A stretch of 43,851 nt of DNA, from the NCBI GenBank assembly GCA_020442095.1, contig JAGRKY010000078.1, positions 1 to 43,851 of the forward strand, in the 5' to 3' direction. A program made the position numbers and the translations under genes. Shown here in pieces: positions 33,191-41,099 of the stretch. The notes beneath the pieces are model-generated. The model was not told the origin of the DNA. It searched no databases and was given only the letters and a program-made list of their open reading frames with translations. This DNA is from Bauldia sp. (GTDB lineage Bacteria; Pseudomonadota; Alphaproteobacteria; Rhizobiales; Kaistiaceae). Every line of letters begins with the position of its first letter. The stretch's first letter is position 1.

Positions 33191-33879
33191 CAGGGTACGA
33201 TAACGTGGGTCTCTACGCGGTAGAGAGATGCATTGGCCACGACGCCCGCCAGCGCTCCGTCGAGAGTCGCTCCGAGACAATGCCGGAGTTGGTCCAGGTC
33301 TTCAAACCAGACTTCCATGACGACGTCGATCGGGAGGGATTCGTATGGCACTCGCTGACCCGGCTCGCCTTCGCGATGGGTGACGATGGTGTTGACCAGC
33401 GAAGCCGCCCCGCCGCTGGCGACGATGTCGAGCGAAACCTGCCGCCATGAGCCCAGAAACTCGTCAAGGGAGAGGTCCTTTCGTCTCCCGACCACCACCA
33501 TGGCCTTGTGCAGGGGAGCATCCCGTCCGCGATCCTCGGCCGCGGCCTCCTGGGTTCCGGCGATCACGCCGGGCAACGTCATCACCTTCGGGGTATCCTG
33601 CGCGAGGTTCGAATAGGAGGCGGAAGCGATCGCCTTTTCCATGGTTCCCAGGCTGTCGAACCACAGTTCCGAAAGACCATCGAGCTGCCATTCGTCGCGC
33701 AATCCCTCAACGCCGAAGCTCTCGACGACATGATTTTGCTGATATCGAATGAGCCCGGGCATCACCGAGGCCAGAGTCCCGTGCGGTCCGCGCCAGTGGT
33801 CGCCGAATTCGTCCGGGGTCAGCGACGGCAATCGCCGGACCAAGCCCATTCGCACGATGCCCGGAAGGGGGACCGCCAT
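33190..33879 (-). CDS. EthD-domain protein 2 (two-domain)
   Basis: The start at ATG 33879 (MAVPLPGIVRMGLVRR) is chosen because GGAGAC precedes it at good spacing. An ATG at 33903 is also in frame. The product has 229 residues. The first domain reads RRLPSLTPDEFGDHWRGPHGTLASVMPGLIRYQQNHVV and then GLSELWFDSLG. The second half (MVVVGRRKDLSLDEFLGSWRQVSL, DVVMEVWFEDLDQL) is plainly a second EthD-like repeat with its own FLGSWR motif. This is the clearest evidence that these proteins are fused tandem EthD domains. It is first in an operon with hyuA and hyuB, and its stop overlaps the hyuA start, implying a role tied to the hydantoinase. Confidence 0.83.
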   Translation of the reverse strand: MAVPLPGIVRMGLVRRLPSLTPDEFGDHWRGPHGTLASVMPGLIRYQQNHVVESFGVEGLRDEWQLDGLSELWFDSLGTMEKAIASASYSNLAQDTPKVMTLPGVIAGTQEAAAEDRGRDAPLHKAMVVVGRRKDLSLDEFLGSWRQVSLDIVASGGAASLVNTIVTHREGEPGQRVPYESLPIDVVMEVWFEDLDQLRHCLGATLDGALAGVVANASLYRVETHVIVP

Positions 33880-33967
33880 ACCGTCTCCATCTGCGGGCGC
33901 CACCGGAAAAGCCCTACGCCAATGCTGGCCACTAGATCGTCCGGTTTCCGCGCTGAAGTCAAGACCG

Positions 33968-34003
33968 ATTCGCTAATCAAAAATCAATTCGTGATAGGCA
34001 AAT
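33968..34003. promoter_or_regulatory. Island operator C (between divergent EthD genes 2 and 3)
   Basis: TTCGTGATAGGCAAAT (plus, 33988-34003) fits the island element. A weaker copy lies on the minus strand at 33968-33983 (TTTTTGATTAGCGAAT). The region separates the EthD2-hyuA-hyuB operon (start 33879) from the EthD3 gene (start 34079). The two copies point away from each other, unlike pairs B, D and E. Confidence 0.55.
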
Positions 34004-34078
34004 TCTCGCATGCTATGCTGGGCGACGAAATTTCGCGGCGATGCGGCCCGCGACCGACCGAGTCATGGAGGCTGGAAG

Positions 34079-34747
34079 ATGCTGATCAGAAGCGGGCTCA
34101 TCAAGAATTTCGATAGCGTCGATACGGATGCATTCTCCCGGCACTGGCGTGAGGTCCATGGCCCGATCGCTTCGCGCCTTCCGAACCTCCGCGGGTATGT
34201 CCAGAATCACGTCGTCGATCGCGGCGAGGCGCTAAACAGCGATGTGATTCACCGGATCGACGGCATCTCCCAGCTCTGGTTCGACGATGTGGATTCGATG
34301 GCGGCGGCTTTCGTCTCGCCCGAGCAGGACGCTTGCGTCGCGGACATCTCCGGGTTTCTCGAGAAGGTGACCCTCGCCATCCAGGACCCGGGCGCCTGGC
34401 AGGACATGGTCGGAGGCGCCCCGTCCGGCGGGTCGAAGCTTCTCGCGGTCTACATAGGCGCCGCTTCCGCCGCCGAGATCGCGGCCGCGACCGCATCGGC
34501 CTATTCCACGCATCCCCGGCCCCCGGCGCGGTTCCGGGTCAACCCGATCATCGCAGGCGACTTCATCGTCGATCCGACGATCGCGCGTGACGAAGCTCCG
34601 ATCATTGCTGTCCTCGAAGCCGTCTTTGCGAACGACGAAGACCGACACAGGACGATCGCGGAGGGCGTGCTCAACGTCGCCGGTCCATTGGCCCCGGCGG
34701 CTGTTCTCGGCGTGGAACCGCACACCTTCATCGCGCCCCCGCGGTAG
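34079..34747 (+). CDS. EthD-domain protein 3
   Basis: ATG 34079 follows GGAG by 8 bases and gives 222 residues. An ATG in frame at 34010 lies inside the promoter. The N-terminal EthD domain reads MLIRSGLIKNFDSVDTDAFSRHWREVHGPIASRLPNLRGYVQNHVV, then GISQLWFDDVDSM. The C-terminal half is Ala-rich and only loosely EthD-like. It is divergent from the EthD2-hyuA-hyuB operon. About 190 bp downstream, after operator D, the ABC importer genes begin. The three EthD proteins share the HW...HGP...PxLxxYxQNHVV core but are otherwise strongly diverged, so they are not recent duplicates. Confidence 0.8.
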   Translation: MLIRSGLIKNFDSVDTDAFSRHWREVHGPIASRLPNLRGYVQNHVVDRGEALNSDVIHRIDGISQLWFDDVDSMAAAFVSPEQDACVADISGFLEKVTLAIQDPGAWQDMVGGAPSGGSKLLAVYIGAASAAEIAAATASAYSTHPRPPARFRVNPIIAGDFIVDPTIARDEAPIIAVLEAVFANDEDRHRTIAEGVLNVAGPLAPAAVLGVEPHTFIAPPR

Positions 34748-34823
34748 CTTTCACCTGCTCCGTCGCGCTGCGCAATCGAGGTCCGCCACACCAGAACTCC
34801 ACGCGGCGGGATCGGTGGGTCTT

Positions 34824-34857
34824 TCGATTATTGACGAATAGATTTGCCATTGACTAA
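34824..34857. promoter_or_regulatory. Island operator D (upstream of the ribose-type importer)
   Basis: The minus-strand copy TTAGTCAATGGCAAAT (34842-34857) faces a weaker plus copy TCGATTATTGACGAAT (34824-34839) with a 2-bp gap, the same geometry as operators B and E. It lies 81 bp upstream of the binding-protein gene. Confidence 0.6.
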
Positions 34858-34938
34858 TTCCCGGACAAGCGGAGATATTGGTTTGCCGGTCCGGGGTCAG
34901 CTCGGCCGTTGCCAACGATGTTCCGGAAGGAGAGACCG

Positions 34939-36057
34939 ATGACGCAGCTTACCGAATGCAGGCCGCAGGCGCAGTCTAAGTCGACGCGTTACGTCGCTGG
35001 AATGGTCGCGGCGCTTATGCTGGCAGGGACCGCGACCGTATCCATGGCCGCTGACACAGTGACGATGGGCAGCGGAGCCGACATCACCACGATGTGCGGC
35101 GACAAGCCGACCGTCGTTGCCCTTGCGGACGGTTTTGGCGGAAACACCTGGCGTCGCACGGTGCTTGCCGAGCTCAAGGACGAGGCGAGCAAGTGCCCCA
35201 ACATCACCAACGTTCTTTACGCAGACGCTGCCGGCGACCCTGCCAAGGCCAACAGCGACATCAACAGCCTGGTCGCTCAGGGCGTCAATGTTCTGATCGT
35301 CTATCCGGACTTCGGCGAGGCGACATTGCCGGCCATTCGTGCCGCGCACGAGGCGGGCGTCGTCGTCATCCCCTACAATCCCGTTCTCCCGGGCGAGCCC
35401 GGCGTCGACTATGACGCGAATGTCTATCAGGACCAGACATTCAACACCGACGCCTGGGCGAAATGGATCGGCGAGAACATCAAGAGCGGAACCGTTCTCT
35501 ACTTCAGCGGTATCGCCGGCAATACCTTCTCGACCGACATCATGAACAAGCTTGCCGAGGCGCTGAAGAAATACCCGGACATCAAGCTCCTCGAAGACCA
35601 GTTCATCGTCACGAACTGGAGCACCGCGGATGCGCAGAAGGCGGCCGCAGGCGTAATCGCCAAGTACAGCGACCTCGACGTCTTTGTCACCGATTTCGGT
35701 CCCGTCGCCCTCGGCATCATCAACGCCTTCGAGCAAGCCGGCCTCGATGTTCCGGCCAATGCCAACCTTGCCTCGAACAACGAATTGAACTGCCGCTGGA
35801 TGGACGCCAAAGCCGAGGGCAAGGCGTGGCCCTACCTGACCGTGGAAGGCACGACGACGATCGTGCGCAATGCCCTTCGGCGCGGCATGGCGATCTACCA
35901 GGGGACGGAAGATCCCGAGCCGCTCGGGCTGACGACCTACGTCTTCGCGGACTCCTTTGCCGGAGTCGATCCCAAATGCGATAAATCGGCTCCCCTGGAC
36001 GCGGACCTTTCGGGCCTGCTGACAGCGGAGCAGCTGAAGGAAGTGTTCAGCCAGTAA
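34939..36057 (+). CDS. Periplasmic substrate-binding protein of a ribose-type ABC importer
   Basis: ATG 34939 follows GGAAGGAGAG, giving 372 residues. The signal peptide ends near SMA-ADTV. The mature protein is a periplasmic-binding-protein family 4 (RbsB-like) member: VVALADGFGGNTWRRTVLAELKDEA, DINSLVAQGVNVLIVYPDFGEATLPAIRAAHEAGVVVIPYN and AAGVIAKYSDLDVFVTDFGPVALGIINAFEQAG. It delivers the ligand to the fused ATPase-permease and second permease downstream. RbsB-type proteins bind sugars, nucleosides, autoinducer-2 and other small polar cyclic compounds, so the ligand could be the cyclic amide degraded by this island. Confidence 0.88.
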   Translation: MTQLTECRPQAQSKSTRYVAGMVAALMLAGTATVSMAADTVTMGSGADITTMCGDKPTVVALADGFGGNTWRRTVLAELKDEASKCPNITNVLYADAAGDPAKANSDINSLVAQGVNVLIVYPDFGEATLPAIRAAHEAGVVVIPYNPVLPGEPGVDYDANVYQDQTFNTDAWAKWIGENIKSGTVLYFSGIAGNTFSTDIMNKLAEALKKYPDIKLLEDQFIVTNWSTADAQKAAAGVIAKYSDLDVFVTDFGPVALGIINAFEQAGLDVPANANLASNNELNCRWMDAKAEGKAWPYLTVEGTTTIVRNALRRGMAIYQGTEDPEPLGLTTYVFADSFAGVDPKCDKSAPLDADLSGLLTAEQLKEVFSQ

Positions 36058-36095
36058 GGTACTGACAGCGTCAGACTCGCAAAAAGCCGGGGTCG

Positions 36096-38576
36096 ATGAA
36101 CGACGGAAGCAGGGTTGTCCTCAGGATCGAGGCCGTCACCAAGACGTTTCCCGGCGTGCGGGCACTCAATGACGTTACCTTCGACGTCAAGGCCGGCGAG
36201 GTCCATGGCCTCGTCGGCGAAAACGGGGCCGGCAAGTCGACCCTGATGGGTGTTGCATCGGGAGCCCTCGTCCCTGACCAGGGCTCCGTGACGATCGATG
36301 GAACGGCCGTATCCGGAGATCCGAAGCATTCACGCGAACTCGGCCTGGCGATCGTCCGCCAGGAACCGTCGCTCATGCCGGACCTGACCGTCGCCGAAAA
36401 CATCTATCTCGGACTGCCACTCGGGAAGCGCCCCGCGATTTCCGCCATGGCGGCATGGACCACCGAGCTGATGGCCGCCTGGGACAGGCAGGACACCATC
36501 CACCCCAATGATCTCGTCTCGGCGCTCAACCCGGAAAAGCGGTTCATCGTCGAAATCGCCAAGGCGCTGGCCGCGGAACCGAAGGTGCTGATCCTCGACG
36601 AACCGACCGAGCATCTTCGCGCCGAGGATGTGGAAAAGCTCTTTGTGCGGGTCAGGAAAGCGGCCGAGCAAGGAACCGCCGTCGTCTACATCTCGCACCG
36701 CATCCGGGAAGTCAGGCGGATCGCACAGCGGATAACGGTTCTTCGAGACGGGACCGCACAGGGTACGTTCGACATCTCCACCGTCAGCGAACAGGCAATC
36801 GTCGAGCTGATCGTCGGCGGCGCGCTCAATCACGAATATCCGCCGAAACGAACCGACACCGACTCTTCGGTCGTTCTCGACATCGCCGGCCTTTCCGGCA
36901 AGGGCTTCCGGGACGTGTCGCTCACGGTCCACCGAGGCGAGATCGTCGGCCTGGCCGGCATCGACGCCAACGGCCAGCGCGAGCTTCTTCGCGCCCTGGC
37001 CGGGCTCGGTTCGAGCGATGGCAAGATCGTCATCGGCGGCAAGCAGGTCAGGCTCCGCGGGCCGGACAGCGCCTCGGCAAACGGCATCGGATACCTCTCC
37101 GGCGACCGGCACCGCGAAGGCATCCTCGCCGAGCTCAGCGTGAAGGAGAACTTCGCGATACGCAGCATCTCGAGAGATTCCGCGTTCGGCTTCGTCAGTC
37201 CGAAGCGAGAGGCCAGGCGGGCGGAGGAGGCGATTGCGCGATTTGCCGTCAAGACGCCTTCGCTTCGCACCCCCGTCAGTTCGCTGTCGGGTGGGAACCA
37301 GCAGAAGCTGATCCTCGCCAGCGTCCTCGCGGCGTCGCCGACCGTTCTCCTCGTCGATGAACCGACCCAGGGCGTCGACGTCGGCGCCCGCGCCGAGATC
37401 TACCGCATCCTTCGGCAGATCGCGGCCGAAGGCACGGCGATCATCATGGTTTCGTCCGATGCGGCGGAGCTGGCCGGCCTTTGCGATCGCGTAGCCGTCT
37501 TCTCCCGGGGCCAGATCGCCAACACGCTGGCCGGGGATGCCGTAACGGAGAACAACATCGCGACGAGCATCCTCACATCGGCGTCGGTTCGCGATCAGGC
37601 GCGGCGCGAGATCGGCGCTTTCTGGAGATGGGCCGCCGGAAATTCCGCACCTATCGTGCTCGTCGGCCTGGCGGTCGTCGCCCTCGGCTTCTATGCGTCC
37701 ACCGTCAACGAATTCTATCTAACCGGGCGCAACCTCGGCGGCGTGTTTGCCCTCGTCGCGACGCTCGCGCTGGTCGCCTACGGACAGCAGATCGTGATGC
37801 TGATCGGCGAGATCGACCTGTCGGTCGGCCCGGTGATGGGCCTCTGCGTCGTCATTGGTTCCTTCTTTCTTGGGTCGAAGGTCGGCGCTGGATCTTATGT
37901 CGTTGGCTTCATCCTGATATTTCTGGCTGCGATTGCGGTCGGGATCGTCAACTTCCTGCTCGTCGACAAGCTGTCCATCCATCCGATGATCGCGACGCTC
38001 GCAACGTTCATGGGCGTGCAGGCGATCTCGCTCGTCATGCGACCGTCGCCGTCGGGCCTCATCGACAACACCCTGATGAAGGCGATCGGCACGAAGATCG
38101 GCTTCGTGCCGATCACCCTCATCGTTGCGATCGTGATCGGCATTGCCCTGGAATACGCGTTGTTCAGGACGACGCTCGGCATCGCGGTGCGCGGCCTCGG
38201 ATCGCGGCTCGAGGCGGCACGTGTGGTTGGCGTGCCCCCTCGCCTCGTGCGGTTCGGCGCCTATGTCGCCTGCGCCCTGTTCGCGGGTCTGGCATCCATC
38301 CCGATGCTGTCGCAGGTTGGGGTTGGCGACGCAAAGGCCGGGCTGAACTACACTCTGACGAGTATTGCCGCGGTGGTCATCGGCGGCGGGAGCCTCGCCG
38401 GCGGAAGGGGATCGTTCATCGGTGCCTTGCTTGGCGCCTTGCTCCTGAACCAGGTCAATGTCGTGGCGACCTTCCTTCAGCTCAGCGACGCCTGGATATT
38501 CTACCTCCAGGGCGCGATGGTGCTGATCGGCGTGGCCCTTTATTCGCGAAGCAGGGAAATGGCGGTGGCGAGCTAG
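36096..38576 (+). CDS. ABC importer ATPase (two NBDs) fused to an RbsC-type permease
   Basis: The 826-residue single frame joins what is usually two genes. NBD1 (about 8-245) has Walker A GENGAGKST and Walker B VLILDEPTEHL, but its signature is the atypical LNPEKRFIVEIAKAL. NBD2 (about 260-495) has a degenerate Walker A (GIDANGQREL), as normal for RbsA, with signature LSGGNQQK and Walker B VLLVDEPTQGVD. From about residue 515 an RbsC-type permease follows, with about eight helices, GEIDLSVGPVMGL and GGGSLAGGRGSFIGALLGALLL. No stop or frameshift lies at the joint (AGDAVTENNIATSILTSASV). A separate permease gene follows 1 base later, so the channel is presumably a heterodimer with one permease tethered to the ATPase. 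Confidence 0.9.
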   Translation: MNDGSRVVLRIEAVTKTFPGVRALNDVTFDVKAGEVHGLVGENGAGKSTLMGVASGALVPDQGSVTIDGTAVSGDPKHSRELGLAIVRQEPSLMPDLTVAENIYLGLPLGKRPAISAMAAWTTELMAAWDRQDTIHPNDLVSALNPEKRFIVEIAKALAAEPKVLILDEPTEHLRAEDVEKLFVRVRKAAEQGTAVVYISHRIREVRRIAQRITVLRDGTAQGTFDISTVSEQAIVELIVGGALNHEYPPKRTDTDSSVVLDIAGLSGKGFRDVSLTVHRGEIVGLAGIDANGQRELLRALAGLGSSDGKIVIGGKQVRLRGPDSASANGIGYLSGDRHREGILAELSVKENFAIRSISRDSAFGFVSPKREARRAEEAIARFAVKTPSLRTPVSSLSGGNQQKLILASVLAASPTVLLVDEPTQGVDVGARAEIYRILRQIAAEGTAIIMVSSDAAELAGLCDRVAVFSRGQIANTLAGDAVTENNIATSILTSASVRDQARREIGAFWRWAAGNSAPIVLVGLAVVALGFYASTVNEFYLTGRNLGGVFALVATLALVAYGQQIVMLIGEIDLSVGPVMGLCVVIGSFFLGSKVGAGSYVVGFILIFLAAIAVGIVNFLLVDKLSIHPMIATLATFMGVQAISLVMRPSPSGLIDNTLMKAIGTKIGFVPITLIVAIVIGIALEYALFRTTLGIAVRGLGSRLEAARVVGVPPRLVRFGAYVACALFAGLASIPMLSQVGVGDAKAGLNYTLTSIAAVVIGGGSLAGGRGSFIGALLGALLLNQVNVVATFLQLSDAWIFYLQGAMVLIGVALYSRSREMAVAS

Positions 38577-38577
38577 A

Positions 38578-39576
38578 ATGTCTGCGAACAGCGTGTCGGC
38601 CAAGACCCTTACATCGACGGCGCCTGCGTCCGATCGTGCCGGTTCGCGGATTAATGAATATGCATGGATTTGGGTCGCCACGGTCGCGTTGTTCGCCGCG
38701 AGCGCGGTGATAGCGCCGGGCTCCGTCACGCCAGGCGCGCTGCGCGCCATGCTGCCCTTTGCCGGCATCCTCGCGATCGTTTCGGTGGGTCAGACTTTGG
38801 TCATCCAGCAGCGGGGGCTGGACATGTCCGTCGTCGGAGCAATCGCGCTCGCCGGTGTGCTCGTCGCGACCTGGGGCTTTGAAGGTCGGTCCCTGTGGAT
38901 CGCAGTTCCGGCGAGCCTGCTGGTCGGCGCGGCCATCGGCGTGGTCAACGGTCTCCTCGTCAGCCGCGTCAACATCACCCCGATCGTCACGACCTTGGCG
39001 ACGAATGCGCTGATCATCGGATTGGTGAGAGAGATCTCGCATGGCGCCCCGGTGACCAGCCCGACAATCCTCCGGGATTTCGGAGGGGGACGGCTCTACG
39101 GGGTTCCCTATTCCGTGCTGGTGGCGATCGTGTTCACCATCGTCGTCGCGATCCTGATGAACCGGACCGTCCTTGGACACCGGTTCGTTGCGGTCGGCGT
39201 GAACCCGAGGGCGGCGGAGGCAGCCGGTATCGTCTCCGAGCGCTACCAGGTCGGCGCCTATGCCTTCGCCGGCTTCAGCTTCGCTATCGCCGGCATTCTG
39301 CTCGCCGGATTCATCGGCAATGCTTCGCCCGCCGCCGGCATCGACTATCTCCTCCCCGGCGTTGCCGCTGTGGTCGTCGGTGGCACGCCGTTTACAGGCG
39401 GACGGGGCAGCGTCGTCGCCTCAGCCGTCGCAGCGCTCTTCATGATCCAGCTTGGCCAGATGGTGCTGTCGATGGGGGCAAGTCCGGCCCTTCAGCTCTT
39501 CATTCAGGCCCTCGCGATCGTCGTCGCGACGGGAATCCGGACCGTACCGAATCTCGTGCGCGGCAAGCGCGCCTGA
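38578..39576 (+). CDS. RbsC-type ABC importer permease
   Basis: The 332-residue permease starts one base after the fused gene. A polar N-terminus of about 25 residues precedes roughly eight to ten helices. Family landmarks are VGQTLVIQQRGLDMSVVGAIALAG, VNGLLVSRVNITPIVTTLATNALIIG, GHRFVAVGVNPRAAEAAGI and AAVVVGGTPFTGGRGSVVASAVAALF. It should pair with the permease half of the fused protein. The gene ends 36 bp from the convergent stop of the YqjM-type OYE gene. Confidence 0.9.
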   Translation: MSANSVSAKTLTSTAPASDRAGSRINEYAWIWVATVALFAASAVIAPGSVTPGALRAMLPFAGILAIVSVGQTLVIQQRGLDMSVVGAIALAGVLVATWGFEGRSLWIAVPASLLVGAAIGVVNGLLVSRVNITPIVTTLATNALIIGLVREISHGAPVTSPTILRDFGGGRLYGVPYSVLVAIVFTIVVAILMNRTVLGHRFVAVGVNPRAAEAAGIVSERYQVGAYAFAGFSFAIAGILLAGFIGNASPAAGIDYLLPGVAAVVVGGTPFTGGRGSVVASAVAALFMIQLGQMVLSMGASPALQLFIQALAIVVATGIRTVPNLVRGKRA

Positions 39577-39596
39577 ACCGACGTCACGGCGACCCC

Positions 39597-39636
39597 CCGG
39601 GTCTGGCTCGACTCAGGGCCTTTCCCGCAGACCCGG
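39597..39636. terminator. Inverted repeat between convergent permease and OYE genes
   Basis: CCGGGTCTG (39597-39605) and CAGACCCGG (39628-39636) are perfect 9-bp complementary arms with a 22-base loop, spanning the gap and the last codons of the minus-strand gene. The long loop and absence of T runs make terminator function uncertain. Confidence 0.35.
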
Positions 39637-40794
39637 TTCGAGCCCGAGCCGCTCCATCGTCGGCCGTCGCTTTGCAAGATACGCTGCATTGTGCCGTGAC
39701 CAGGCGGAGAAAGCCGGATCCAGGCCAAACGCCTGGGCTGCGTGACTTGCCCAATACGGATCGTAGAGCGCCTCACGGCCGATGGCGATGAGGTCCGCGT
39801 CTCCGGCCTCGAGGATCTCCTCGGCCTGCAGGGGATCGACAATCATTCCGACCGCCTGGGTCGGGATTCCGGCGTCTCTTCGAATCCGCGATGCGTAGTG
39901 CACCTGGAACCCCAGGCCGCGTGGTGCGGTAGCCGTCTTCGTGGCGTCGAAAAGCCCGCCGGACGAGCAGTCGATCACATCCACGCCGGCGTCTTTCAGC
40001 AGCTTTGCAAGTTTGACGGAGTCGTCGATGTCCCAGCCGTGCCGCGCCCCATCGACGACCGACAACCGGCAGAAGAGCGGTTTGGATTCCGGCCATACGG
40101 CCCTCACGTCGGTAGCGATATCGAGCGCGAGCCGTGTCCTGCCGGCAAAGCCGTGGCCATAGTCGTCGGTCCGGAGGTTCGACTTGGGAGAAAGGAAGCT
40201 CGCCACGAGGTACCCATGGGCAAAATGAAGCTCGAGAACGTCGGCGCCCGCTGCCTCGGCCCGTTCGGCCGCGGCGACGAAGGAGGCCCGCACATCGTCA
40301 ATGTCGGCCCGCGACATTTCCTCGGGCACCGTCCATTCCTCTCCCGCCGCGACGGGGCTTGGACCCAACCGCCGGAATGGCCTGTCCCGATGCGTCGCGA
40401 GTTCCTCGGGCGACAGCGGCGCTCCGCCGTCGCACAGGATCGCGGCGCCGGCCTTGCGTCCGGCATGGCCGATCTGCACACCGAAAGCCGCACCGCGACC
40501 CCTCACGAAATCCGCCACCCGTCGCATCGGGGCGATCTGGTGATCTCCCCAGAGACCGGTGTCGAACTCGTTGATCCGCGCATGCTCCGCCACAGCCGTG
40601 CTCTCGACGAAGACCAGTGCCGCACCGCCCATCGCAAACTGCCCGAGATGGACGAGATGCCAGTCGCCGAGGGAACCATCCGGCATGGCCGCGTTCTGAC
40701 ACATCGGCGAGATGACCACCCGATTTCTCAAAGTGATCCCTCTGATGGTCAGCGGCGAAAAAAGCCTGGGCATGGCCCGGCCGCGCGATCGCAT
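39613..40794 (-). CDS. YqjM-type NADH:flavin oxidoreductase (second Old Yellow Enzyme)
   Basis: ATG 40794 is preferred because AAGGAG lies 10 bases upstream, giving 393 residues. A further ATG at 40773 is possible. MPRLFSPLTIRGITLRNRVVISPMCQ has the redox-tuning cysteine of the YqjM class, GVQIGHAGRKA the substrate-binding histidine pair, and LELHFAHGYLVASFLSPKSNLRTDDYG the core FMN barrel. VVDGARHGWDIDDS and AVGMIVDPLQAEEILE complete it. It reduces activated C=C bonds with NAD(P)H. It differs from the classical OYE at 25559 (Thr instead of Cys in the first motif), so two distinct ene-reductase types serve this island. It is divergent from the fused hydantoinase across operators E and F. Confidence 0.92.
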   Translation of the reverse strand: MRSRGRAMPRLFSPLTIRGITLRNRVVISPMCQNAAMPDGSLGDWHLVHLGQFAMGGAALVFVESTAVAEHARINEFDTGLWGDHQIAPMRRVADFVRGRGAAFGVQIGHAGRKAGAAILCDGGAPLSPEELATHRDRPFRRLGPSPVAAGEEWTVPEEMSRADIDDVRASFVAAAERAEAAGADVLELHFAHGYLVASFLSPKSNLRTDDYGHGFAGRTRLALDIATDVRAVWPESKPLFCRLSVVDGARHGWDIDDSVKLAKLLKDAGVDVIDCSSGGLFDATKTATAPRGLGFQVHYASRIRRDAGIPTQAVGMIVDPLQAEEILEAGDADLIAIGREALYDPYWASHAAQAFGLDPAFSAWSRHNAAYLAKRRPTMERLGLEPGLRERP

Positions 40795-40849
40795 GGGCAG
40801 ATGTCTCCTTGTCCGGGAGGTGGGCCCGAACCTATGGTCCGAACCACCA

Positions 40850-40883
40850 TTCGTCCAGAGCAAACGAATTTGCTAATAGCGTA
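40850..40883. promoter_or_regulatory. Island operator E: inverted pair upstream of the YqjM-type gene
   Basis: TACGCTATTAGCAAAT (minus, 40868-40883) faces TTCGTCCAGAGCAAAC (plus, 40850-40865) with a 2-bp gap. The centre is AGCAAA-N4-TTTGCT, the same core as operator B. It lies 56 bp upstream of the YqjM-type start. With operator F it occupies the 305-bp divergent gap 40795-41099, which holds no gene. Confidence 0.7.
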
Positions 40884-41008
40884 TGATGGAATTTTGCTCG
40901 TCGCGAGCGGAAAGGCAAGTGTGGACCAGCGGCCCGACAGGCGCCATTCCACAAGGACGAGTGCCGGGGAATTATGACTGGCCACATAGTCGAATACCGA
41001 TGCGCAGA

Positions 41009-41024
41009 TTCGTTATTGATAAAT
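41009..41024 (+). promoter_or_regulatory. Island operator F (upstream of the fused hydantoinase)
   Basis: TTCGTTATTGATAAAT matches the island element at most positions and lies 75 bp upstream of the hydantoinase start. No good inverted partner was found at the 2-bp spacing. Confidence 0.55.
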
Positions 41025-41099
41025 GCGTATGATATTGGATAACTAAACGCAGCCGTACCGTCGGGGTTCCGGCCGGACAAACGATATCGCTGGGATCGC

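Noticed and set aside
30875..33223. 782-residue plus-strand frame opposite hyuA
   Set aside because: It is a complementary shadow of hyuA and shows no recognisable domain.
36062..36074. CTGAC-AGC-GTCAG hairpin between the RbsB-like gene and the fused ABC gene
   Set aside because: A 5-bp stem with a 3-base loop is too weak to claim as a terminator or attenuator.
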